Assembly: GCA_963798275.1 (NCBI GenBank)
Contig: CAWCTB010000030.1
Coordinates: forward strand, 124,001 to 188,000
Reading direction: 5' to 3'
DNA: 64,000 bases
DNA from: CAWCTB01 sp963798275
Lineage (GTDB): Bacteria > Acidobacteriota > Terriglobia > Terriglobales > Acidobacteriaceae
Positions within the stretch are counted from its first letter, which is position 1. Every line of letters starts with the position of its first letter. This document shows positions 40,345-50,988 of the stretch, one piece after another. A program made the position numbers and the translations under genes. Below the pieces are notes generated by a model. The model ran no database searches. It had not been told where the DNA came from and saw only the letters and a program-made list of their open reading frames with translations.

Positions 40345-40435
40345 GCGGATATCGATTCGCCATCCCGTGGCCCAAAATGGCGGCGTCATTTGTGCCGATG
40401 CGCAAGAGACCCTGCTCGGGGCATCTGTAGCAGTT

Positions 40436-40988
40436 TTACACTGTGGCCGGTTGGGTCTGCGTCACTCTCTCCGTATCCAGCACCGCAGCAATGGCATGCA
40501 GCACCGACGCGACGCGCACCGCCGCCAGCACTTTCTCTTCGCCGAATCCCTTCTCGCGCAACACTTTCTCGTGCGAGTCGACACAGCTCCCACAACCATT
40601 GATGGCCGAAACCGCCAGGCACCACAGTTCGAAGTCAAGCGGATCGATGCCGTGAGTCCGAATAACGTTCATGCGCAAGCCGGCGCGCATGGTCGCGTAC
40701 TTCTCGTTCGACGACAGATGGAGGAAGCGGTAATAAATGTTGTTCATGCCCATTACCGCCGCCGCCGACTTGGCTGCTTCCAGAGCCTGCGGCGTCAGGT
40801 GCGATGCCGCCTCTTCCAGCGCAGTCGCGGTCAAGTCCTCGTTGCGCGAAGCGATGGCGCAGGCGACCACGGTTCCCCACAGCTGCTGCTCGTTCAAGTC
40901 AGTCTGGCCGCGAACCACGCTGGAGAAGTTCAGCTTCATGTCCTTGGCGTAGGCAGGGAATGCTTTCAATCAATGCATCTAGAGTCAT
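40436..40988 (-). CDS. ahpD: Alkylhydroperoxidase AhpD (frameshift near the start)
   Basis: About 183 residues. The thiol site CGSCVDSHEKVLREKG carries the CxxC and His of AhpD, the reductase partner of AhpC peroxiredoxin in bacteria that lack AhpF. Family signatures PAYAKDMKLNFSSV and GMNNIYYRFLHLS are present. The conserved reading begins MTLDAL from an ATG at 40988, but the frame changes near 40962-40975. A TTGATTGA tandem at the break suggests a 4-bp duplication or a one-base error. It lies 78 bp behind ahpC in a perR-ahpC-ahpD group. Confidence 0.88.
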
Positions 40989-41066
40989 TTCATTTCCTTC
41001 GCATTGCTGGCTCGAACGAATGGCTCCGCCGCTGATGACGACGGAGCCACCGCATGTACTGTCCAC

Positions 41067-41603
41067 TTAGACGTGCAGCGTTTCCTGTCCCTTCTGCCAG
41101 TTGCAGGGGCAGAGTTCGTCGGTCTGCAGCGCGTCCAGCACGCGCAGGACTTCCTGCGGATTGCGCCCCACGGAAAGGTCGGTAACATACGCGAAGCGGA
41201 TGATGCCTTCGGGATCGACGATGTAGGTGGCGCGCTGCGCAACGCCCGCACTCTCGTCGATGATGCCCAACTGTCCGGTCAGCTCACGCTTGATGTCGGC
41301 CAGCATGGGGAACGGCAGGTTCTTCAGGTCCTCATGATGAGTGCGCCACGCATGATGAACGAATTCGGAATCGGTGCTGCCGCCCAGGACCTGCGCATCG
41401 CGATCCTGGAATTCCTTGTTGATCTTGCCGAACGCCGCGATTTCCGTCGGGCAAACAAAGGTGAAGTCCTTGGGCCAGAAGAAATACACCTTCCACTTGC
41501 CCGGATAATCTTCGTTGGTGATTTCCTTGAATTCCTTGCCCTTTTCCAGGCTCACGGTGGCGGTCACTTTGAAATCGGGGAACTTCTCTCCTACACCTAG
41601 CAT
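41067..41603 (-). CDS. ahpC: Peroxiredoxin AhpC
   Basis: A 178-residue peroxiredoxin that reduces hydrogen peroxide and organic peroxides. The peroxidatic Cys is in DFTFVCPTEIAAFGK. The C-terminal DELCPCNWQKG supplies resolving cysteines and matches the AhpC subgroup recycled by AhpD. The ribosome site is GGAGAG. The gene lies 29 bp behind perR, with a loose palindrome (TTCTAAGATTTAAGAA, 41617-41632) in the gap that might be a degenerate Per box. Confidence 0.93.
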   Translation of the reverse strand: MLGVGEKFPDFKVTATVSLEKGKEFKEITNEDYPGKWKVYFFWPKDFTFVCPTEIAAFGKINKEFQDRDAQVLGGSTDSEFVHHAWRTHHEDLKNLPFPMLADIKRELTGQLGIIDESAGVAQRATYIVDPEGIIRFAYVTDLSVGRNPQEVLRVLDALQTDELCPCNWQKGQETLHV

Positions 41604-41632
41604 CGTTCTCTCTCCGTTCTAAGATTTAAGAA

Positions 41633-42076
41633 TTAAATGAATTGCTGCTTGCTTTTCGTTGCGCACGCCTTGCAGATTCCCTGCACTTCGACGTTGAACT
41701 TCTCGAGCCTGAAACCCGCGGGCAGCTTGCCCCGCAGCTTCACCGGCTCGATGCGGTCCAACTCGATGTCGGATATGGATCGGCAACGCGTGCAAACCAG
41801 ATGGTGATGGGGATGAGGATTGGCATCGATGCGCCAGCCGTGATGCGGGCTGACTTCGTGCAGCATGCCGGCCTGCACAAATGTCTTGAGGTTCTTGTAG
41901 ACGGTCGCGAGCGAGATCGACGGCAAGTCTTGTTTTACCTGCACGTAGATCTCCTCTGGCGAATAATGCCCGGGTCGTGACACCAGCGCCTCATAGATTT
42001 TTTGCCTCTGGTGTGTCGCCGCCAGGTCATGCTCACGGCACAACCGGCGGAACTCGTTGTAAGCTTCCCGGTGCAT
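41633..42076 (-). CDS. perR: Fur-family peroxide regulator PerR
   Basis: A 147-residue Fur-family protein. It shows the winged helix (THQRQKIYEALVSRPGHYSPEEIY, then SISLATVYKNLKTF), the metal site region HPHHHLVCTRC, and a second CxxC (CKAC) for structural zinc. PerR rather than Fur is favoured because ahpC and ahpD follow directly; metal-catalysed oxidation of PerR would release the peroxide genes. A perfect palindrome 11 bp upstream (42087-42101) is its probable operator. Confidence 0.87.
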   Translation of the reverse strand: MHREAYNEFRRLCREHDLAATHQRQKIYEALVSRPGHYSPEEIYVQVKQDLPSISLATVYKNLKTFVQAGMLHEVSPHHGWRIDANPHPHHHLVCTRCRSISDIELDRIEPVKLRGKLPAGFRLEKFNVEVQGICKACATKSKQQFI

Positions 42077-42086
42077 ACTTGTCAGA

Positions 42087-42101
42087 TGATAATCATTATC
42101 A
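42087..42101 (-). promoter_or_regulatory. Fur/Per-type operator upstream of perR
   Basis: TGATAAT-C-ATTATCA is a perfect 15-bp palindrome matching the core of Fur/PerR boxes (GATAAT-N-ATTATC). It lies 11 bp upstream of the perR start, so PerR probably controls itself and the ahpCD genes behind it. Confidence 0.82.
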
Positions 42102-42159
42102 AACGATTCAGATTCTCGTACCGGAAGTACTGCTGAATCGGAGGAGCTTTCCTAAGGAG

Positions 42160-42272
42160 TCTCTGATTAAGCCCAATCTTTTGAAGGGGACGGCCTTCAG
42201 GCCGTCCGTAAAGGCCGCAAAATGAACGCGGCTTTAGCCGCGGAGGGACCGTCCACTGACTTAATCAGACCT
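42160..42272. repeat. 113-bp MITE/REP-like palindromic repeat, copy A
   Basis: It is bounded by perfect 10-bp inverted ends, TCTGATTAAG and CTTAATCAGA. Inside are two perfect hairpins: GGACGGCC-TTCA-GGCCGTCC and GCGGCT-TT-AGCCGC. The same 113 bp recur at 59999-60111 with a single mismatch. No reading frame lies inside. It sits between perR and the LOG-family gene. Confidence 0.85.
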
Positions 42273-42312
42273 TCCCTAAGTCAACAGGCTACCTGATACC
42301 CTTGCCTGTCTG

Positions 42313-42908
42313 ATGATCTTCCAGCGAATTTGCGTCTTCTGCGGTTCCAATGTGGGAAATCGCCCCGCTTACCAGCAGGCAGCCGTTCGCCTAGCTGACT
42401 TGCTCGTCGAACACCGCATCGAACTCGTCTACGGCGGCGGCAACATCGGCCTGATGGGCGTTCTGGCCGACGCAATAATTGAGCGCGGCGGCCGCGTCAT
42501 CGGCGTTATTCCGGAGTCTCTGATGGCCAAAGAGGTCGGTCACTCGGGCTCACGGAATTGCGCATTGTTAGTTCCATGCACGAGCGCAAAGCCCTCATGT
42601 CCGACCTGTCCGATGGATTCATCGCCCTGCCCGGCGGCTTCGGCACCTTCGAAGAGTTCTGCGAGGTCGTGACCTGGTCGCAGTTGGGCTTGCAGTCCAA
42701 GCCCTGTGGGCTGCTCAATGTCGAGAGCTACTATCGTCCGCTGCTCGACCAGTTCGATCACGCCGTGCGCGAAGGTTTCCTGCGCGAAGAGAACCGGCGG
42801 CTGGTGCTGGACGACGAAGATCCCGCCGGACTGCTGGAGAAGATGGCAGAACTTCAGGGCCGTTACAGTTGGGAAGTGGATACGGCCGGAAGAGCGATAA
42901 ACTATCGC

Positions 42909-42926
<18 letters not shown>
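42313..42926 (+). CDS. LOG family (TIGR00730) nucleoside monophosphate glycosidase (frameshift)
   Basis: About 204 residues. CVFCGSNVGNRPAY at the N-terminus, YGGGNIGLMG and the active-site stretch LPGGFGTFEEFCEVVTW are the hallmarks of LOG/TIGR00730 proteins. These cleave ribose 5-phosphate from AMP or cytokinin nucleotides. One G is missing in the run at about 42547-42550: VGHSG should continue LTELRIVSSMHERK. After that the frame is clean. The end overlaps the convergent radical SAM gene by 18 bp. Confidence 0.87.
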
Positions 42927-44022
<1,096 letters not shown>

Positions 44023-44149
44023 GGTAACGCCTGTCTCTATTTTAGCCCCGAAGCCAAGATAAGTAGACAAAGATCGCCGGATTCGCTTGCGGCCATCCTG
44101 GCTCAGGTGCAGACTGAGAGGCTACCACCGCTCTGTAGATAGCACACTT

Positions 44150-45178
44150 ATGCGACTGAGTTTACCCATCATGGCCCTGCTGCTCCTGCTTTCCATTCAG
44201 GGCTCGGCACAACAAACTCCGCAGGTGACCTACAGCGTTCCGCTCCCCGGCGAACTCTCCGACGTAAAGCAATGGGAAACCGGAATGCTCCGGTGCGACT
44301 CGGAGGGAAATATCATGGCCCTTCTCACATCGCATCATGAGCTCATCAAAGTAGGGCTGAATGGAGCGGTGGCGCTTCGTATCGATGTTTCGGGTCTCGC
44401 TGGCCTGGGAGACGCTCGCGTGATTTCCTTTGCTCCTGGACCGAATGGCGAGACTTACGTGCTTGCCAGCCACGCCACGGTTCACTCGGTCGACCGCGCC
44501 GATCCCGATAAGCCGCCAAGGCGCGTCGAAGGCTGGAGCTTGCGTCCGACGCTCCTGCGCTTCGATGCCAATGGCTCGCTCGTCAGCAGCCAGCAGATGG
44601 AGCGATTCGAAGTGCCTTGGATTGCTGTGATCGATTCGGGCGATTTCTTCGTGGTCGACGGGGCATGGGAGAGCGCGCCTGTTGCCCGAATTTACTCGGT
44701 TGAAGGCAAGCCTAAGAAACAGGTTGATCTCGAGAAGACTGCTCTCGGCAGCCAGGTTGCAGATCCAGACGCAACTGCCGAAACTCACGTCTTCAGCGAG
44801 GGCAATAACGCGTTTATTTTCGTTCAGCGGTCCAGGCCGGAGGGCAAGGGCTGGGCAGCTGTGGCTATGATCTCCGGCGATGGCGACATACTGGGCTCTG
44901 CAGCTGTGAACCTTCCCAAGGGTTACTACCTGCGAGATCCGCGACTTAAGAGCGGCAACCTGTTCGGCAGCTTCCAACTGGATGCGTCCGACGCAGATTT
45001 GCACTGGGCCGACATGCTCGCGGAGATTGCTCCGAGTACCGGAGCAGTTGTCGAGACCTACGAAAGGCCGGCCAACGGATACTTCCCTGCGTGCAACACT
45101 CCCGAGGGCATGACGTTCTTCAATCACCTTCAGCACACACTGGAAATCCCTGCGCTGCAGGTCGAAGCGAAACCTTGA
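44150..45178 (+). CDS. Secreted protein of unknown function, propeller-like
   Basis: A 342-residue exported protein with a signal peptide from the ATG at 44150 (LSLPIMALLLLLSIQGSAQQ). The mature part is rich in short beta strands with recurring patterns such as LRCDSEGNIMALL, SFAPGPNGETYVL and LLRFDANGSLV, about 45-60 residues apart, suggesting a beta-propeller. No catalytic motif is recognised. It stands alone and no family name can be given. Confidence 0.65.
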   Translation: MRLSLPIMALLLLLSIQGSAQQTPQVTYSVPLPGELSDVKQWETGMLRCDSEGNIMALLTSHHELIKVGLNGAVALRIDVSGLAGLGDARVISFAPGPNGETYVLASHATVHSVDRADPDKPPRRVEGWSLRPTLLRFDANGSLVSSQQMERFEVPWIAVIDSGDFFVVDGAWESAPVARIYSVEGKPKKQVDLEKTALGSQVADPDATAETHVFSEGNNAFIFVQRSRPEGKGWAAVAMISGDGDILGSAAVNLPKGYYLRDPRLKSGNLFGSFQLDASDADLHWADMLAEIAPSTGAVVETYERPANGYFPACNTPEGMTFFNHLQHTLEIPALQVEAKP

Positions 45179-45890
45179 ATTCTAGGAGACGTATCTAAGG
45201 GGACCTAAGAAGTAAAAGGGGGCGGTGGGCGCCCGTTTGGGGTTGCTGTCGGGGTTGCGGCGCCCACCTTGGATTTGGGTTACCACTATAGACGCATTCC
45301 GTGGAAAAAAGTCGCCCAAAACCACCTACAACATACTATTTTTTACATTTCTTCACAATCGAAATTTGCGGCTGGCCGTATCTTTGGGCTGAAAATTGAC
45401 CTTAGACTCATATTGGACAAGGGTTTAGCTCGCAATGAACCACCAGCGATTGTTCTCCCGAATCTGGAATCGCCCGTTACAGTCTTTCATATCTTTAGAT
45501 GCGCGCCTTGATTCCGAGTGGCTTGATCCTTTCCTACGACTCGAGTGGCAGTCGCACCCGATCGGTAACTCGATCTTGGTGCTCTCTATCTGCGTGATAC
45601 TCCCGGTTGGCACCCTCATGTCTTGCGAGATGTCCACCACCGGCGATTTTGCGCGAACGAACTCCCACTACTCGGCGCGACTGGCGCGCCTACATCGTCC
45701 GCGCAGATCGAGGCCGCGAAGGGGGTCGCCAGTTCCTGGCACCATCATCCCCGGATTTGTCCCGCCCTTCTCTGGCTTGACGTTTCCGCGCCTGATCGCG
45801 TCATTTCACGTCGGGTTGCGGATCAGCTTTTCGGGAAATTCACGCTGCGAGCCGATTCAGTTGGATTAAAATGACAGGTGGAGTTAGAGC
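45179..45890. other. Long intergenic region with a perfect 10-bp inverted repeat
   Basis: About 710 bp without a supported gene. Overlapping frames can be read between 45269 and 45874, but none has a ribosome site, a known motif or consistent codon use. The one clear structure is GGTGGGCGCC (45224-45233) with its exact complement GGCGCCCACC (45259-45268) and a 25-bp G/T-rich loop, 45 bp after the preceding stop. It could be a terminator stem without a U-run or a repeat element. AT content rises between 45290 and 45440. Confidence 0.5.
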
Positions 45891-46130
45891 TTGCCCAAAT
45901 TTGAAGAGTGTCTTCAGCGCCTGGAAACCATCGTGACTGAACTGGAAAAGGGGGATGTCTCCCTCGACCAGGCACTGCAACTCTTCGATGAAGGAGTCAA
46001 GCTCTCGAACTCCTGCCGCAAGGAGCTGGAGGAAGCGGAAGGCAAGGTCGAGATTCTTCTGCAGCGAAATGGCACGCTGCAGCCTGAGCCTTTTGAATCG
46101 TCAGCCCAGCCCGGCGGCTCCGGTAAATAA
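45891..46130 (+). CDS. xseB: Exodeoxyribonuclease VII small subunit
   Basis: A 79-residue protein starting at TTG 45891 with GGAG at a suitable distance. The sequence FEECLQRLETIVTELEKGDVSLDQALQLFDEGVKLSNSCRKELEEAEGKVEIL covers the whole XseB coiled-coil hairpin. The protein binds the large subunit XseA, which is not in this window, to form the nuclease that degrades single-stranded DNA in repair. It is complete and of normal length. It is followed by a receiver-like gene about 100 bp downstream. Confidence 0.92.
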   Translation: MPKFEECLQRLETIVTELEKGDVSLDQALQLFDEGVKLSNSCRKELEEAEGKVEILLQRNGTLQPEPFESSAQPGGSGK

Positions 46131-46232
46131 ACCGATAGTTCGTTAACTCGTTAACCTTCGTCGCTTGCACCCACGTATAACCATTAGCGGGCGGGCATAA
46201 GCCCCCCATCCCCATCCCCGAGGGGGTGTTCC

Positions 46233-46733
46233 ATGCGACCCATCAATGCTGTACTCGTCCATCACGATCCTGTGCTGGCGCAAGGTCTGCGAGAAAGCCT
46301 GAGAAACCAGTTTCGGAAGCTGGCCGTGTGCGGCAGCATCCCGGAATTTGAAGACACAATCTCTCGATTGCGTGCATCTTTCGCCATCGTGGATCTCGAA
46401 TGCGTGAGCTATGCCGAACTGAAGCGGCTCTGCGCCGAGTTCCCCGGCACCGCTTTCGTCTGCATTCACCGCCTGGCCGACGAAGCCATGTGGGCAGATG
46501 CGCTCGAAATGGGTGCGGTGGACTGCTGCCAATCCACCGATCTGCGCGGCATGGTGCTCGCGTCCGAGCGTTACGCCAGACCGACCGGGTGGATGCGGCC
46601 GTTGCGTAGTCCCTTCGACCACCCCTGCGACTGGAAGGGGAGAGGCTTCGCCGGCTGCGGAGGAAAGCGTCTCCGTTCAGTGTTTCAAAAGGGCTTCAGC
46701 CGCGCCGTCAGCGCCCGATCAAGTCGGTCTTAG
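46233..46733 (+). CDS. Receiver-like (pseudo-response-regulator) protein
   Basis: A protein of up to 166 residues. The first 110 residues follow the receiver fold: INAVLVHHDPVLAQGLRESL, FAIVDLECVSYAEL with an Asp at the phospho-acceptor place, and AMWADALEMGAVDCCQSTDL. The usual Lys of strand 5 is missing (FVCIHRLADEAM) and only one acidic residue of the metal pair is clear, so normal phosphorylation is doubtful. After about residue 115 the sequence becomes Arg/Gly/Ser-rich and unlike a receiver, so a further frameshift may hide the true end. No output domain is seen. Confidence 0.55.
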   Translation: MRPINAVLVHHDPVLAQGLRESLRNQFRKLAVCGSIPEFEDTISRLRASFAIVDLECVSYAELKRLCAEFPGTAFVCIHRLADEAMWADALEMGAVDCCQSTDLRGMVLASERYARPTGWMRPLRSPFDHPCDWKGRGFAGCGGKRLRSVFQKGFSRAVSARSSRS

Positions 46734-46948
46734 GCCCTTCTGCACTGGTGCGCGCGGGGTTCAGTTCGCAGAGTCAGCTTCTTGCAACTGCTCGCGTGAA
46801 CGGTGCCGACGCCACTTCTTGGCTGCCAGGACTGTACGCAAGGCCGCTTAGCTTGACTCCCATTGCAATCGGCGTTTACGGTTAAAGGTTCCTACTGGGT
46901 CCGGCTGTGTATTTTCCATCTCTCCGGGACCGTCCCCTTCACCGGGGG

Positions 46949-49273
46949 ATGCTGCTCCTGCAAAACTCGCCTCGACTTCTGATCCTGTTGCTTGCCGTCG
47001 TGCTGGCACTTCCCCGGCCAGCGGCAGGCCAGAGTGCCGCTCAATCGGCAACGGCAGGTGTCTCTGACCCCCCGCAGGCCAACGACAGCCTGACAACACG
47101 CTTGCAGCAAGCCCAGGCAGCCGAGCAAAGTGGCGATCCCGCCGCAGTTGCTGCTGCCAACCAAGCACTTGCCGCAACGGCGCTACGGAATATGGCCGAG
47201 TTGCAGGTCATGCAAGGGTTGAATGCCGAGGCGATTGTCACTTTGCAACGTTCGCTCGAACTGGACCCCGCCTACCAAACGCGAATTTCCCTCGCCTTGG
47301 CTTACCGGCGTGGCGGTCGCATCGACGACGCGCTCGGCGAGGTGGACAAGGTCATCGCTGCCGAGCCGAAGAACGCGGACGCGCTCAACATCGAAGGCGC
47401 CCTCCTGATGGACAAGAAGGAGTTCGCCCGCGCTGCCGATTCCTTCGAGCGCTCCCTGGCTCTGCAGCCCAGCCCTTACGTTGCTTACGCCCTGGGGCTT
47501 GCATATCTGAACCTGCAGCAGCCCGCCAAGGCAGCCGGCATCTTTCAGCAGATCATCGACTCTTCGGGCAACAGCGCCAGCGCTTACATCATGGTGGGCC
47601 GTGCCTACCAGAATGTCGGCAAGATGCAGGACGCAGCGGCAAATTATCAGAAGGCCATCGAAATCGATCCCAAGAACTCGCGCGGCCACTATTTCCTTGG
47701 GCTGCTGTACCTGATGCAGAACGAGTGGTCTCCCGACCCGCAAGCGCGCGAACAGTTCACGGCTGAAGTGGCCGAAAATCCCAAGGACTTCTTTGGCAAC
47801 TTCTTCCTCGGCTATATCGAGTCAGGGGACAACAATTTCGAGGTCTCGGACCGCTACTTGCGCGTCGCTGCGGAAGCCAAGCCCGACTGGCCTGAACCGT
47901 GGCTGTACATGGGCATCAACGCGTTCGGCCGCAGCGACACCCAGCACGCCGAAGAGTATATGCGCAAGGCGATCGCCCTCACCGGCAATGACCTGACCCG
48001 CAATAACTACCAGATTCGACGTGCCTACTACATTCTGGGGCGAATTCTGATTCAGCGGGGCGAAAAGGAAGAAGGCGCAGCGGACGTGAAGCTCTTCAAG
48101 GAAATGGAAGAGAAGAACATGGAGATGAGCCGCCAGGCAACGCCCGCCGGCGCCAGCGGTGCAACGTCGTCGAAAGCCCGCGCCGGCATGCGGAGCGAGC
48201 CTTCCGTTCCAACCACGGCCATCATCGATCCGGGCGGACAACTCGACACGAAAACAATGACGCCCCCGGCTCTGACGAAGGAAGAGCAGGGGCAGGTCAA
48301 GGCGCAGGAGAAGCAACTCCGCGTAATCCTTGGCACTGCCTTCAACGACCTCGGCACCTCCGAGGCCCGCCGCAAGGAATATGCTCCCGCACTGGCCCAC
48401 TTCCAGGAAGCGGAGAAGTGGAATCCGGGAACCCCTCGCCTGATGCGCAACATTGGACTGGCCGCGTTTCGGTCGAACAATTACGCTGAGGCCGCGCGTG
48501 CCCTCAAGCTTGCATTGGTCAGCGACCCGCAAGACAAGCTGGCACAGTCCATGCTGGCGATGTCGCTGTACTCTACCGATCAGTTCGCCGAAGCGGCGAA
48601 GGTCTTTGACCAGTTGGGAGACACAGCCTTGTCCGATCCCCGCGTCGCATATGCCTGGGCGTTTTCTCTGGCGCAGGCCAACGACCCGCTGAAATCCGCT
48701 GCCATACTGGAGAAGCTTTCGGCGCAGCCTCTGGCTCCCGACATGTTGCTGTTGGTTGGGCAAGTCTATAACGCCATCGGCGACAACCTGCATGCGCTCG
48801 GCAGTTTTCAAAAGGCGGCGCAGCAGGACCCCTCGCTGCAGCGCGCCCATTACTTTGCCGGACTTGCGCTCATCCGCCTCGACCGTCCCAACGAGGCGAT
48901 TCCGGAGTTCGAAGCCGAGCTGAAGCTCACCCCGGACGAACCCGACGCGCAGTACAATCTGGCGTTCGCTTTGCTGGAGACCTCCCGCCGCGACCAGGCC
49001 CTCGCCATCCTGAAACCTCTAGTGGCGGCTCACCCCAACCACGCCATGGCGCAATATCAGTTGGGCAAGGTGCTGCTCGACGATGGCCAGGTCAACGATG
49101 CCATTCCCCACCTGGAAGCGGCCGCCGCAAACAATCCGAGTCTCGACTACGTGCACTATCAGTTGCAGATGGCCTATCGCAAAGCGGGCCGAACTGCCGA
49201 CGCCGAGCGCGAAGCCAAGCTCTATCGCGAAATCAAGGACCGCAAGCGCGACGCCCCGCAGTCGGCTCACTGA
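46949..49273 (+). CDS. Exported tetratricopeptide-repeat protein
   Basis: About 774 residues with an N-terminal signal peptide (LLILLLAVVLALPRPAAG). More than ten TPR-type helix pairs follow in two blocks separated by a Gly/Ala/Pro-rich linker at about 390-440. Examples are AIVTLQRSLELDPAYQTR, AAANYQKAIEIDPKNSRG and AIPEFEAELKLTPDEPDA. Such proteins are periplasmic scaffolds for other proteins; no partner can be named. The ATG at 46949 puts the signal peptide at the very start, and a GTG at 46907 is also in frame. It precedes ispA by about 50 bp. Confidence 0.8.
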   Translation: MLLLQNSPRLLILLLAVVLALPRPAAGQSAAQSATAGVSDPPQANDSLTTRLQQAQAAEQSGDPAAVAAANQALAATALRNMAELQVMQGLNAEAIVTLQRSLELDPAYQTRISLALAYRRGGRIDDALGEVDKVIAAEPKNADALNIEGALLMDKKEFARAADSFERSLALQPSPYVAYALGLAYLNLQQPAKAAGIFQQIIDSSGNSASAYIMVGRAYQNVGKMQDAAANYQKAIEIDPKNSRGHYFLGLLYLMQNEWSPDPQAREQFTAEVAENPKDFFGNFFLGYIESGDNNFEVSDRYLRVAAEAKPDWPEPWLYMGINAFGRSDTQHAEEYMRKAIALTGNDLTRNNYQIRRAYYILGRILIQRGEKEEGAADVKLFKEMEEKNMEMSRQATPAGASGATSSKARAGMRSEPSVPTTAIIDPGGQLDTKTMTPPALTKEEQGQVKAQEKQLRVILGTAFNDLGTSEARRKEYAPALAHFQEAEKWNPGTPRLMRNIGLAAFRSNNYAEAARALKLALVSDPQDKLAQSMLAMSLYSTDQFAEAAKVFDQLGDTALSDPRVAYAWAFSLAQANDPLKSAAILEKLSAQPLAPDMLLLVGQVYNAIGDNLHALGSFQKAAQQDPSLQRAHYFAGLALIRLDRPNEAIPEFEAELKLTPDEPDAQYNLAFALLETSRRDQALAILKPLVAAHPNHAMAQYQLGKVLLDDGQVNDAIPHLEAAAANNPSLDYVHYQLQMAYRKAGRTADAEREAKLYREIKDRKRDAPQSAH

Positions 49274-49324
49274 GCCCGGCTCTCACCAACTCACCCGCAG
49301 TTCGGTTGTTATACTTCCCTTTTC

Positions 49325-50206
49325 ATGCTCAAGGACACGCTCGAACAAGGAAGAATCGTCACTGACGAAGCGCTGCAGCGGCTGCTGCCCGCCGCGAACC
49401 AGCATCCCACCTCCATTCATCAGGCCATGCGGCACAGTGTTTTCGCGGGCGGCAAACGCTTGCGGCCTATTCTGTGCATGGAAGCTGCGCGCCTCATCGG
49501 CGGATGTGTACCCTTGGGAGTTGAGGAACTCGGTGCGGCACTGGAAATGCTGCACACCTACTCCCTCATTCACGATGATCTTCCCGCGCTCGACAATGAT
49601 GACCTTCGCCGCGGCCGGCCTACCTGTCACAAAGCCTTTGGCGAGGCCATCGCGATACTCGCGGGCGACGGCTTGCAGACGTATGCGTATGAGGTTCTGG
49701 CGAAGCTGCAATGCAGCGCCGAGGCCCGCGTTGCCATCATTGCCGAGATCGCTCATGCCACCGGAACCGTCAACGGCATGATCGGCGGACAGGTCATGGA
49801 CCTCGAGGCGGAGCATTCGCCCCCCGATGCCAGGACGCTGGACTACATTCATCGCTCCAAGACCGGCGCGTTGCTCACCGCGAGTGTGGTAACCGGCGGA
49901 ATGTATGCCGGTGCCGACGAAGCGCAGATTCAGTCTCTGCGCAACTTCGGCATCAACATCGGCCTGGCCTTCCAGATCGTCGATGACGTTCTCGATGTGA
50001 CCCAGACCTCGGAGCAACTCGGTAAGACCGCCGGCAAAGATACTGCCAGCGAAAAGATCACTTACCCCGCTCTGTTTGGGATCGACGCTTCGATCAAGAA
50101 GGCTGATGAGCTGGTCGCCAACGCTTCAGCGGCACTCGATCGCTTCGGTGATGAGGCCGGCGAACTGCGCGAGATCGCTGCCTTCCTGGTGGAGCGTAAG
50201 AAGTGA
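49325..50206 (+). CDS. ispA: Polyprenyl (farnesyl) diphosphate synthase
   Basis: A 293-residue trans-prenyltransferase. It has FAGGKRLRPILCMEAARL, the first Asp-rich motif DDLPALDNDDLRRGRPTCHK, and the second (FQIVDDVLDVTQ). The residues before the first motif (LEMLHTYSLIHDD) fit a short-chain, farnesyl-type product. It condenses isopentenyl diphosphate for isoprenoid supply. The stop overlaps the GTG start of bshB1 by 4 bp, so the pair is translationally coupled. Confidence 0.9.
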   Translation: MLKDTLEQGRIVTDEALQRLLPAANQHPTSIHQAMRHSVFAGGKRLRPILCMEAARLIGGCVPLGVEELGAALEMLHTYSLIHDDLPALDNDDLRRGRPTCHKAFGEAIAILAGDGLQTYAYEVLAKLQCSAEARVAIIAEIAHATGTVNGMIGGQVMDLEAEHSPPDARTLDYIHRSKTGALLTASVVTGGMYAGADEAQIQSLRNFGINIGLAFQIVDDVLDVTQTSEQLGKTAGKDTASEKITYPALFGIDASIKKADELVANASAALDRFGDEAGELREIAAFLVERKK

Positions 50207-50970
50207 CCTGCGCCTCGCTCGACGTGCTGGCCGTTGCCGCGCACCGCGACGACGTGGAGCAGACCTGTGGCGGCACGCTGCTCAAGATGGCCAGGCGAGG
50301 AGCTCGCACCGGCATCCTCGATCTCACCCAAGGTGAGATGGGCACGCGCGGCACCGCTGAATCGCGTGCCAGCGAGGCAGCGGATGCTGCTCACATTCTG
50401 AAGGTCTCCTGGCGCGGCGCGCTCGACATTCCCGATGGACGCGTCGAGAACACCTACGCCAACCGCGTCAAGATCGCAAAGGTCATCCGCGAACAGCGGC
50501 CGCGGGTCGTGATTCTTCCCTACTGGGCGGGCCGTCATCCCGATCACTACACCTGCTCGACCCTGGGATACGAAGCTTGCTTCCTTGCCGGCCTCACGCG
50601 GCTCGGACAAACGGAAGCAACCGCCGACGTTCCATCAACACAACTCGAAGCGCTGCGATCGCTCGCCCCACACCGGCCCTTCAAGATCGTCTATGCCAGC
50701 TTGTACGCCAACGTAACTCCAACCTTCGTGGTCGACATTTCCGACGAGTTCGAAGCCCGCCTCGCAGCCTTATTGGCCTACCAATCGCAGTACCAGGACC
50801 AGGCCGCCGGAAGCGCGCTCTTTCCCCAGCAGGCTGAGATTCGAGAACGGCTTGCCGCCATGGCCGGATTCTATGGTCTGCTCGCGGGCGTTCGATACGC
50901 CGAGCCCTTCGTGCAGAAAGAAGTGGGACTGATCGAAGATTTGCGGCTCATCCCGGTGCAATCGATCTAG
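50203..50970 (+). CDS. bshB1: Bacillithiol biosynthesis deacetylase BshB1
   Basis: A 255-residue PIG-L/LmbE-type zinc deacetylase that removes the acetyl group from GlcNAc-malate in bacillithiol synthesis. The metal and catalytic motif is LAVAAHRDDVEQTCGGTL (AHRDD replacing the usual PHPDD). Later LPYWAGRHPDHY supplies the next His, and RPFKIVYASLY fits the BshB1 subgroup. The gene starts with GTG overlapping the stop of ispA. The other bacillithiol genes (bshA, bshC) are not in the window. Confidence 0.88.
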   Translation: MTCASLDVLAVAAHRDDVEQTCGGTLLKMARRGARTGILDLTQGEMGTRGTAESRASEAADAAHILKVSWRGALDIPDGRVENTYANRVKIAKVIREQRPRVVILPYWAGRHPDHYTCSTLGYEACFLAGLTRLGQTEATADVPSTQLEALRSLAPHRPFKIVYASLYANVTPTFVVDISDEFEARLAALLAYQSQYQDQAAGSALFPQQAEIRERLAAMAGFYGLLAGVRYAEPFVQKEVGLIEDLRLIPVQSI

Positions 50971-50988
50971 CGCATTATCCACGTCTAC

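Noticed and set aside
45435..45874. One or two small plus-strand genes before xseB
   Set aside because: Overlapping frames differ in phase, lack ribosome sites and show no family resemblance.
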